Below are positions 43,885 to 52,721 of a stretch of DNA of 64,000 nucleotides, one piece after another (position 1 is the first letter of the stretch; every line of letters begins with the position of its first letter). The position numbers were made by a program, and so were the translations under genes. The stretch is taken from the NCBI RefSeq assembly GCF_029961155.1, contig NZ_JASBRH010000011.1, positions 1 to 64,000 on the forward strand, in the 5' to 3' direction. Under the pieces are notes generated by a model, which was given only the letters and a program-made list of their open reading frames with translations, did not search any database and was not told the origin of the DNA. Origin of the DNA: Pontibacterium granulatum. GTDB lineage: Bacteria > Pseudomonadota > Gammaproteobacteria > Pseudomonadales > Balneatricaceae.

Positions 43885-44429
43885 GTGAGCTTTCCCGCTT
43901 TAGCTCATCTTTACTTTCCACGCTTAAAAAAAAGGGCGTTGGTATAAAACTACACTCCCTTCGGTATCACCTTGCTGTGGCTTGGGGGTTTAATACGTAC
44001 AATGGATTGCGGTTTTCATTCCCTAATCAGTGCGATATCAATCCCCTTTTCGTTCAGAATTTGTCGGTTCGGTTGAAATCACACCGAAATTATACTCTTT
44101 CCAATGCGCAATTGGCTGAAGCCTGTCGCCAAGCATATCCCTCAAGCAGGAAATTTATTGTCTACTTTGAATCTACGGAGTACTCAAAGCTCAAGTCGAA
44201 GTTCTATGTTTTTTTACAAGCTATTGGCCGTGTAGAGCGAAAACAGGAAAATCACAACTGGCGCAATTTCAAAACAGAATTTTGCTACAAGACTGGCTGT
44301 GAAACAAAAAAGGCCTTACGTTTCAATTCATTACTGGAGTCTTTGCAGTCGGCCATTGGGGGCTCTGAGCAGGAAGTAATGAACATCACTTGGCGTAATT
44401 TAATAAAAGAGTATCGGAGAAAATCATGA
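43866..44429 (+). CDS. Small island protein with a helicase motif VI-like segment (function unknown)
   Basis: 187 aa from ATG 43866; a TTG at 43854 would add four residues. I do not recognise the family with confidence. Residues 30-48 (HSLRYHLAVAWGFNTYNGL) resemble the short 'HSxALExxAxxxGFxxWNxL' motif seen in some small accessory proteins. Residues 118-125 (QAIGRVER, in FYVFLQAIGRVERKQ) copy motif VI of the helicase encoded next (FKVIVQAVGRVERRD). No Walker A or DExH box is present, so it is not itself a helicase. The base composition is visibly more AT-rich than its neighbours. The stop overlaps the helicase start (ATGA), so the two are translationally coupled. It may be a partner, an inhibitor or a regulator of the helicase (inference). 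Confidence 0.8.
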   Translation: MQIKTVSELSRFSSSLLSTLKKKGVGIKLHSLRYHLAVAWGFNTYNGLRFSFPNQCDINPLFVQNLSVRLKSHRNYTLSNAQLAEACRQAYPSSRKFIVYFESTEYSKLKSKFYVFLQAIGRVERKQENHNWRNFKTEFCYKTGCETKKALRFNSLLESLQSAIGGSEQEVMNITWRNLIKEYRRKS

Positions 44430-47400
44430 GATGGACGCTCGAAGAAGATATCAAACTCCTTACCCTTCTACGCCAGCGCTTTTCAGAGCTGGTCAAACAC
44501 AACCGGCTGGATGCCGGCATGGCCTTCAGCCAGCAGCTACATGCTGACTTCAATTCGCCACATCGGGATGCCGCGGCGCTACTGTTTCGTCTCAAGGATG
44601 CCAAAATACTGGCCATGGCCAGTCGCCCAACGGGTGACGCCAACCAGCAACGTTTTCGCTGCTTGCTAGTGGACGACCTGGCGTTGTATGACTACACAGT
44701 AACATTGCCTGCGCTCAAGCGAGCGTTGAATCCTGAGACTGTGAATGCGGTATTGCACCAATTTTCCGCTAGCGACACGCACCAGCCGCTGTCCGACGCC
44801 ATCGGTGAGATCGCTGCAGCTTTGTTTTTGGTGCCGATGCAGGTGGAAAAGGTGCTCATTGAGCACAATCAGCTGGTCATCAACCGCTACCGCCAGTGTG
44901 AGCGAGTCGAATCTGCACCTGTTAGCCACGGCCTTAGCGACCTGATCATGAAGCAAACCCCGACTGCCAAACTAGTTGAGGACATCAATTTCTGTCGCGC
45001 CCGTGCCTCACTGTTGTACCATGTGCACGAGCGCGACGGCGCAGAGGTGATCTTCAGCTCCGACGGCACCGGTTTCGGTAAAAGCTACGGCGTCATCCAG
45101 GGCTATGTCGAGTACATCGAACGCTTTGCTGAAACTCAGGTACCAGACTACCTGTTCCCAGAGGGCGGCTTCACCAACCTGATGTTCATGTCGCCACAGA
45201 AGTCGCAAATTGACCTCGAACGTAGCCAAAAAGACAAGATCCTGGCCGCCGGCGGTGAACTCATCTGTGTGGTGGCACGCAAGGACATCGCTGATCTCGA
45301 CTTTGTGGACTGGGCCTCTGGCCTGAAGAACCGTGAGCGTTATAGCCAGTGGTACGAGGGAGGGCGGAATAGCACCTACATCAAGTCCGCGATGCGCTCT
45401 CTCAACTACTTAATGACCCAGATCGACCGTTGTAAAGAGCAGATAGAACACCTTTCTGCCTATGGCACGTTGGACGCGACCCACGATAAGGAGATGGCGG
45501 AAGATCAGCTCAAGAACTACCGCAACAGTCTTCGTTCCACTATCGAATCTGCCTGTAAGGCGTTGTTCCAGGTCAATAGCTCTGAAAATCCAATCCGCGA
45601 CTACGTTAGCCGCGGGATCCAGGCGCGCCGCGAGCGCCTGCGCAACACCGTACAGGCCCTGGCCGAGGGCAAGATGCCACCGAATATGAGCACGCATGAG
45701 GTCTACTTCGAGCTCATCAAACAGGTACTACCGTTCGAGGTCTGTCAGCTCCGTCCTTCGGTACTGCTGATGACAACAAACAAGTTCGACACCTCGACCT
45801 ACCGTTTGGCGCCACGCCAACGGGGTGAAGGCATGCTCTTTCAGTCAGTGGGCTTCGATCTGTTGATTGGTGGCAAGATTAAGCCGGAAGAACCACAGAT
45901 CAGCTCCGTGGCAGCGGAAAGCCACGCAGTGCAGGTCGACTACCTGCGCAATGAGCACTTCAAGCGCAATCCGGATTGTCCTTTTCGCCGCAACAACATC
46001 CGTTTCACCGTGGTGGTTGACGAACTGCACGAAGCCTATACTCGCCTCGAAGAAAGCTGTCACGTCTCGCTGGTCAAGCAAGAAAACAACTTGGCGCATG
46101 TGTTTTCGGTCATTGGGCGCATTTACAACGCGGTTCTTAGTTTGGAGCGCCGGGGGAAGCCTCACGAAGAGCAAACGACCTTCGAGCAGGAGAAGGTAAA
46201 GTTTATCACCGCCCTTCGCGGGCTGCTGGCCGATAAGTGCGAGCTGTCACCCGGTACTACCCTGGGTTCGGTTCTGGAAATGTTCCGTGACCAGCTGGGG
46301 GCGTTTGAGGTCAATGGTGACGCTGCGGAGCGCATCATTTCAATCACCCGTAACGTGTTCAGCTTCAACGCCAAGATGTATGTCAACGAAGAGGGGCTCA
46401 AGCGTATCCGCATGCGCAACAGCGAGGGCGACGTCACCCGCACCGAGTTGTATTACGAGGTCGAGGGCGACACTAGCGATACCAACCCCACTTTACATGA
46501 TCTGTTCCAGCTGGTCTCAGCCATCTTGGCTGCCTGCGCTCAGATCACCAACCGCCACTTCAAGCGCTGGGTGAAGAACGGTGGGCAAGATAACGCAAGT
46601 AGCCAGAACACCCCGTTGGGTCAGTTTGTCGACGCCGCCAACAACGTCGCTGGTGAAGTTCGCCACATCTTTGACCGCACAACTGATGAAAACTTACTGA
46701 TTGACCATTTCTATACCTACCTGCAACCGAAAACCGTGTTCACCATGACCCCAGTGGCGGAGCTGAATTACGTCAACAAGGGTGCAGAGCGCACCGTGAT
46801 CTTGGCATTCGAGATGGATTTGGTGAAAGAGTTGCCTGAAGCTATGTTGCTGCGCCTGCTGACCGGCACTGAAAATAAGGTGATCGGTCTAAGTGCCACC
46901 AGTGGCTTCAGCCACACCAAAAACGGCAACTTCAGCCGTCATTTTCTGCAGCGTTACGCCCACGATTTGGACTACCGCGTAGTCGAACGCGAGCCAGCGG
47001 ATATCAGCATGCTCAAGGAGCTTCGTGAACTGCGGGCCCGCATCCGTGACGCTCACTTCAAGGTCTTTGATGCCGAGCTGCCTACGCTAACCGATACTTA
47101 CCAGCGCAGCGAGACCTTCCGGAAGGTGTACGACGATATCTTCAGCGCGCTGCGTGAGCCACTGGAATACGCTCTGAGCAACCCCTACAAGCAGCGCCAG
47201 CATTGTCGAGAGTTGGAGGCGTTGCTACTTGCCGCTTACGAAGGCAAGAACAGCCTGATCCTGTCGCTCTCCGGCGGCTTTAAAAACGCCTTTGCCCGCG
47301 CCTACCGTCAGCATCAGGCCGCCTGGCGCAAACAGTACGGCATGAGTTCCAAGTGCGACGGCAAGCATGAAAAGCAGCATGACCAACTCCTGACCTTTAC

Positions 47401-49096
47401 TCCGTTTCAGGGGGGGCACACCATCCGTCTGGTCTTCTTTGACTCGCCACTGGCCAATGTCGAGGACATAAAACAGGAAACCTATATCCAGGATGACAAC
47501 AGCGTGCTGGTGTTCATGAGCACTTATAACAGCGCAGGCACTGGCCTCAATTACTTCGTCAAGTACCACGATGGAGATATCGATGATGCAAACATGCCGC
47601 GCCTAGATGTCGACTTCCAGCGCCTAGTGTTGATCAATTCGTCGTTTTACAGCGAGGTAATGGGCAACGGCGCCAACCTCAATACTCTGCCCAACTACGT
47701 CAGCGTGCTCAAACACTTCGCGGATGACATTGTCGACCACAAGATGGCCGACTTCAGCGTCAACTTTGCCCAAGGTGACAACTATCGTTTGCTGATGGCT
47801 GAGCATGGTATGAGCTTGTTCAAGGTAATTGTGCAGGCGGTGGGTAGGGTTGAGCGCCGTGACACTTTGCTAAACACTGAGATCTTCCTGCCCAGCGATG
47901 TGATCCACAACGTGGCGTTCCAGTTTGCAGGATTAAGCGAGGACGCCGGTAACGAGGTGGTGTTGGAGAGCATGTCCCTGCTCAACTACCGCCTCAAAGA
48001 ATTCTGTGAAGAGCTTAGCTTGAACCATTCTTTCGACAGCCCAGAGGTTCGTCGTACATTTGAGCAATCGGTATTGGCTAACGGTCGTCGCATTGACGCT
48101 GTCCACAAGCGTGTCCTGAAGACCGACTGGATGAATCGCGTGCGTGGCGGCGGCTTTGAATTCTTGGATCTTTGTAACCTGTTCCGTGATCGTGACTCTT
48201 TCGCCAATCCTGAGCGTTGGCTGGAGAAGTTGCAGTTGCATCCTCTTTATGCTGCCAACCGTCAGATGCAGGCCATCCATGACGCTTTGTTCATCTCGCG
48301 CCAACAGGGCAACCAGTCGATCCTGCTGTGCCACAAGCGCGGCCCAGATGGATTGGCTCACCCTGATTACTCAGCCTTGTCCGACTTTGCCGGCGGGGCG
48401 CGTGAATACCGCCCAGAACTGACCATCTTCCCGCAGTACAGTAAAGATGTCGATTTCACCCTTGGAAACCTGGTGGGTGATCTGATGCGAGAATGTGCCG
48501 ATATCCAGAAAACAGCGTTTGCCAGGGTGGTACCGCATCCTAAGCTGGTGCCGTTACTCAAAGGTAATGTTGGCGAATACCTGTTTGACAGGGTGCTGGC
48601 GCATTACGGGGTGCAGCCGCTCGACGACATGCAGGTCTTTGAGCGCCTGGAGCCGTTGGTGTACGAATTCTTTGACCGTTTCATCGAGGTGGGCGATGAT
48701 CTGGTCTGTGTTGACGTCAAACGCTGGGCAACCAAGCTGGACGATTTGACGCGGGCGGAAGACACCCTAGAGAAGAGCGATAACAAGATCCGCCAGATCC
48801 GTGACATCGCCAGCCAAGCTGCAGACCAGGCAGGACAGGAACAAGTGCGCGTGGCGTTGGCCGGTCGCTACCAGCGCATCAAGTTTGTCTACCTGAACGC
48901 GGCCTACAGCCAGAATCCGAACAATCTGATGTGGCAAGAGAATGTTGATCACACCATCCACTACCTCAATCTGCTTCAGGCCGATCACAAGTATTATCAG
49001 CCACTGGATCGCGAGCGTCGTCGACGTCAGGACAAGTCCAGGCTGGACACCACCCTGCACATCAACCCGATGCTGGACACCCTGCTCGGACGGTAA
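44426..49096 (+). CDS. Large SF2 helicase with SANT-like N-terminus and C-terminal PD-(D/E)XK-like domain
   Basis: 1556 aa, central protein of the island. Residues 1-62 resemble a SANT/Myb fold (MRWTLEEDIKLLTLL, later AAALLFRLKDAK). Helicase motifs: Walker A GTGFGKS (214-220), box II DELH (532-535), motif III-like SAT (823-825), motif VI QAVGRVER (1137-1144). An insert of about 310 residues separates motifs I and II. Near the C-terminus, E1384, D1417 and D1430-V-K1432 (FVCVDVKRW-like strand) fit a PD-(D/E)XK nuclease signature, followed by a charged tail. No DUF1998, no HD nuclease and no methylase were seen, which argues against DISARM, Druantia and Cas3. It would act on DNA or RNA in the cytoplasm; an anti-phage role is inferred from architecture and location. 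Confidence 0.85.
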   Translation: MRWTLEEDIKLLTLLRQRFSELVKHNRLDAGMAFSQQLHADFNSPHRDAAALLFRLKDAKILAMASRPTGDANQQRFRCLLVDDLALYDYTVTLPALKRALNPETVNAVLHQFSASDTHQPLSDAIGEIAAALFLVPMQVEKVLIEHNQLVINRYRQCERVESAPVSHGLSDLIMKQTPTAKLVEDINFCRARASLLYHVHERDGAEVIFSSDGTGFGKSYGVIQGYVEYIERFAETQVPDYLFPEGGFTNLMFMSPQKSQIDLERSQKDKILAAGGELICVVARKDIADLDFVDWASGLKNRERYSQWYEGGRNSTYIKSAMRSLNYLMTQIDRCKEQIEHLSAYGTLDATHDKEMAEDQLKNYRNSLRSTIESACKALFQVNSSENPIRDYVSRGIQARRERLRNTVQALAEGKMPPNMSTHEVYFELIKQVLPFEVCQLRPSVLLMTTNKFDTSTYRLAPRQRGEGMLFQSVGFDLLIGGKIKPEEPQISSVAAESHAVQVDYLRNEHFKRNPDCPFRRNNIRFTVVVDELHEAYTRLEESCHVSLVKQENNLAHVFSVIGRIYNAVLSLERRGKPHEEQTTFEQEKVKFITALRGLLADKCELSPGTTLGSVLEMFRDQLGAFEVNGDAAERIISITRNVFSFNAKMYVNEEGLKRIRMRNSEGDVTRTELYYEVEGDTSDTNPTLHDLFQLVSAILAACAQITNRHFKRWVKNGGQDNASSQNTPLGQFVDAANNVAGEVRHIFDRTTDENLLIDHFYTYLQPKTVFTMTPVAELNYVNKGAERTVILAFEMDLVKELPEAMLLRLLTGTENKVIGLSATSGFSHTKNGNFSRHFLQRYAHDLDYRVVEREPADISMLKELRELRARIRDAHFKVFDAELPTLTDTYQRSETFRKVYDDIFSALREPLEYALSNPYKQRQHCRELEALLLAAYEGKNSLILSLSGGFKNAFARAYRQHQAAWRKQYGMSSKCDGKHEKQHDQLLTFTPFQGGHTIRLVFFDSPLANVEDIKQETYIQDDNSVLVFMSTYNSAGTGLNYFVKYHDGDIDDANMPRLDVDFQRLVLINSSFYSEVMGNGANLNTLPNYVSVLKHFADDIVDHKMADFSVNFAQGDNYRLLMAEHGMSLFKVIVQAVGRVERRDTLLNTEIFLPSDVIHNVAFQFAGLSEDAGNEVVLESMSLLNYRLKEFCEELSLNHSFDSPEVRRTFEQSVLANGRRIDAVHKRVLKTDWMNRVRGGGFEFLDLCNLFRDRDSFANPERWLEKLQLHPLYAANRQMQAIHDALFISRQQGNQSILLCHKRGPDGLAHPDYSALSDFAGGAREYRPELTIFPQYSKDVDFTLGNLVGDLMRECADIQKTAFARVVPHPKLVPLLKGNVGEYLFDRVLAHYGVQPLDDMQVFERLEPLVYEFFDRFIEVGDDLVCVDVKRWATKLDDLTRAEDTLEKSDNKIRQIRDIASQAADQAGQEQVRVALAGRYQRIKFVYLNAAYSQNPNNLMWQENVDHTIHYLNLLQADHKYYQPLDRERRRRQDKSRLDTTLHINPMLDTLLGR

Positions 49097-49109
49097 CCTA
49101 AGGATAACC

Positions 49110-49127
49110 GGCGGCCTACGGGCCGCC
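49110..49127 (+). other. GC-rich hairpin with UACG tetraloop between the two large island genes
   Basis: GGCGGCC-TACG-GGCCGCC, a 7-bp all-GC stem capped by C(UACG)G, a very stable UNCG-type loop. No T-run follows. It lies in the 47-bp gap between the helicase and the next gene, so it may protect or process the mRNA, or reduce downstream expression. Confidence 0.7.
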
Positions 49128-49143
49128 CTGAGGACTAAGGATT

Positions 49144-51375
49144 ATGTTCCCCAACCTACACACACTGACCGATACCCCAGTTGCTCGCACCAATCTGATC
49201 CAGCTCGAAGAGGCGCCGCTGGCCACCATCCGCCGTTTGCTGGCGCCGATCTCCAATCTATATGCGATTGACTTTGGATTGCAGCGCTTCAACAAGGAGC
49301 GCAAAGAAAAACGCCAAGATTTCCATTCACGAGTTCATAGTGAGGTGAAAGCGAGCTTACGCCAGACACTGGGACTCAATGCCCAAGACGACGTGAAGTA
49401 TGAGCTGCACCGCCTACCCAGCGGTCATCACGTATATTTTTACCTGGCACCGGCAGCTGCAAGGCACACTTCGGCCCACCTCTCGCTGTCGACACGCATT
49501 GAACAGTTGTGTCAGAAGCTGGCTGCCAACGAACAAAGCCTCACACGGCTGATCCAGGGTTTGTTCAGTCTGCACCTGAAGATGATACTTCTGGAGCAAG
49601 CTACTGATCGCTTCTCAGTGTCGCCGGTGTACTTCAACGCGGTGATGTACCTCAATGCCCGTCTGAGCCAACCGATCGCTAAGAAAAGTGGTACCGGGGT
49701 GATGGAGGCTTTTGAGCTTGATGTATTTGCCTCAGAGCAGCGTGAACTGGCGTTCACACTGCACAAGCGCAAGTTCCTGGTTGAGCCTGCTGAAGAGCTG
49801 CACCTATCGCTAGATTATGACAAGGTGTGGTTCAACACCGATAGTGGCAGGGTAAAAGCCCGACGCAAGCTCGATGCCCGTGACAGTAAGCTGGAGTTCT
49901 TCCGCGAACGTAGCGGTTATGGCGAATGCCAGGCATACACCTACAATGTGGTGATGAATGCCGTGGTCGAACGTCTCACTGAACTGGAGATCCCTCATAC
50001 GCCGATCCCGTTCCAGGCCACCCATGAGGTTAACCAATTTGTCACCGGCCTAGATCAGCAACTGGCCAATACACTGCTGGTGGTGAATAACGGTGTAGAT
50101 TTCAGCGCCACACAAGAGGCCTATTTTTTCGACGCCCTGGCTGCGCAGCTGCCCGGTTATCAGTTGTGGCCCATGGCCTCATTGGAGCGGGCACAGAAAA
50201 CAAGTTTCTCCGATCTGCCGGCCAACACCTCGATCTTGGTGCTCAATCCAGTGGAAGATGAGGCCAGTAACAGCATCCGCCAACTAGACGATGGCGCTGC
50301 CGAGTATGGTAACTTCTTTGCAGTGTATGATATTGACCGGAAACTACCCGGTTTGCGCTGGGATACCTACACCCAGCTTAAACTGGATCGCCTGCATGGG
50401 TGGCTAAAGCAGAAGCCGCTGCCCGTGGCCCTGCAAGGCATGAATGTTGACAGCAAGTTACTGGATGCGATCAATTACATCGAAGAGCTGTCTAACGCCA
50501 ATCCGGAACAATATACTGCCGATCTGGCAAAGCCCCGAAGTCGTCTGAAGTCTGCGTTCAACTTGGTGAATAGCAAGATCCGCCGTACCAAAACCGAATT
50601 ATGGTTCAAAGAGAGCGTGCTCACACAGCGTCATATCCCTCTGCCTAACCTAACTAAGGGTCGCTATACAGCGTTTGCAGTTCGCTCGACGGACAACGGC
50701 TCCACATTGCTTGGTCATATCGAGCTATCGACGGACAGCAACCTACTGAGCGTGGTCAATGCCGGGGTAACCGAGGGGGACTTGGACTGGCTGGCGGTTG
50801 AACACCCTGCATTGGAGAGGCTGGATAAACTGTTCAACAATAGTTTTTACCTTTATGACCATTCTGCGGATGTTTTGCTCACCACCTACAACAGTGTGCG
50901 CGTGCCACGCTTGATTGGCCCAAGCCACCTTGATGTGGTGGACTTGTACTCTTACCAGGAGCAGGAAAAGGGGCAGGCTGAACGCGATGGAGTGAAGTTC
51001 AGCGATTACACCATCACACGCTCGGCCAAGGCGGATCAAAATGTGCTGCCTTACCTAATGTCACCTGGCCGTTCGATACACGATCCGCTGACCAAGTCGC
51101 AGAAGATGAAGCATCACCATACGTACCTGCAGCCGCACGACGACGGGTTGTATGTGCTGGTAAGCGACTCTCAGCCAGCTAACCCGTCCATGGCGAGACC
51201 CAACCTAGTGGAGAACCTTCTAATCTGGGATGCACAGGGCGATACTTTAGATGTATTTCACCACCCGTTGACCGGGGTCTATCTCAATAGCTTCACACTT
51301 GACATGCTCAAGAGTGGAGACAGTAGCAAGAGCTCTATTTTTGCCAAATTAGCCCGCCTAATGGTGGAGAACTAA
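49144..51375 (+). CDS. Island protein of unknown function, partner of the helicase
   Basis: 743 aa, no signal peptide or membrane segment, cytoplasmic. I do not recognise the family. Residues about 305-440 alternate beta-strands and helices (NTLLVVNNG, SILVLNP, FFAVYDIDR). They then give WDTYTQLKLDRLHGWLKQ with Tyr409 and Lys413 four residues apart, and a P-x3-Q (LPVALQ). This pattern is reminiscent of the 5'-phosphate pocket of Argonaute MID domains, but the rest of that pocket and the PIWI catalytic residues are not evident. The similarity is therefore only suggestive. The C-terminus has a His run (KMKHHHTYLQPHDDG). GAGG lies 10 bases before the ATG. It is separated from the helicase by a stable hairpin and is probably co-transcribed. 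Confidence 0.8.
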   Translation: MFPNLHTLTDTPVARTNLIQLEEAPLATIRRLLAPISNLYAIDFGLQRFNKERKEKRQDFHSRVHSEVKASLRQTLGLNAQDDVKYELHRLPSGHHVYFYLAPAAARHTSAHLSLSTRIEQLCQKLAANEQSLTRLIQGLFSLHLKMILLEQATDRFSVSPVYFNAVMYLNARLSQPIAKKSGTGVMEAFELDVFASEQRELAFTLHKRKFLVEPAEELHLSLDYDKVWFNTDSGRVKARRKLDARDSKLEFFRERSGYGECQAYTYNVVMNAVVERLTELEIPHTPIPFQATHEVNQFVTGLDQQLANTLLVVNNGVDFSATQEAYFFDALAAQLPGYQLWPMASLERAQKTSFSDLPANTSILVLNPVEDEASNSIRQLDDGAAEYGNFFAVYDIDRKLPGLRWDTYTQLKLDRLHGWLKQKPLPVALQGMNVDSKLLDAINYIEELSNANPEQYTADLAKPRSRLKSAFNLVNSKIRRTKTELWFKESVLTQRHIPLPNLTKGRYTAFAVRSTDNGSTLLGHIELSTDSNLLSVVNAGVTEGDLDWLAVEHPALERLDKLFNNSFYLYDHSADVLLTTYNSVRVPRLIGPSHLDVVDLYSYQEQEKGQAERDGVKFSDYTITRSAKADQNVLPYLMSPGRSIHDPLTKSQKMKHHHTYLQPHDDGLYVLVSDSQPANPSMARPNLVENLLIWDAQGDTLDVFHHPLTGVYLNSFTLDMLKSGDSSKSSIFAKLARLMVEN

Positions 51376-52363
<988 letters not shown>

Positions 52364-52418
52364 TATCTGAACAGTAGAATGCTCGGTCTTTCGAAAAACC
52401 CCTGACTAGAGGTTGAAC

Positions 52419-52631
52419 ATGGCTCGCGTAACCGTTGAAGATTGCCTGGATAATGTAGATAACCGCTTTGAGCTGGTGATGGTCGCTGCGAAACGCGCAC
52501 GTCAGCTGGCTACCGGTGGTAAAGAACCAAAAGTTGAGTGGGAAAACGACAAGCCAACTGTTGTTGCTCTGCGTGAAATTGCAGAAGGCCACGTCGACAA
52601 AACTGTTCTGGACGAAGTTGAAGAAGACTAA
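52419..52631 (+). CDS. rpoZ: RNA polymerase omega subunit
   Basis: Small RNA polymerase subunit that helps beta' fold and forms part of a ppGpp-binding site. 70 aa with the usual start [30 protein letters not shown] and the acidic tail VEED. AGAGG precedes the ATG. It lies between gmk and spoT as in most gammaproteobacteria; its ppGpp link fits the neighbour. Confidence 0.97.
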   Translation: MARVTVEDCLDNVDNRFELVMVAAKRARQLATGGKEPKVEWENDKPTVVALREIAEGHVDKTVLDEVEED

Positions 52632-52721
52632 CTCTTCCCCAACTCCGCTTTATACGGCATCATTCCAACTATCGGACAAATAAGTGCTTTTCAGCATTGA
52701 CGGTAGTATTTTGGAGGGGTG

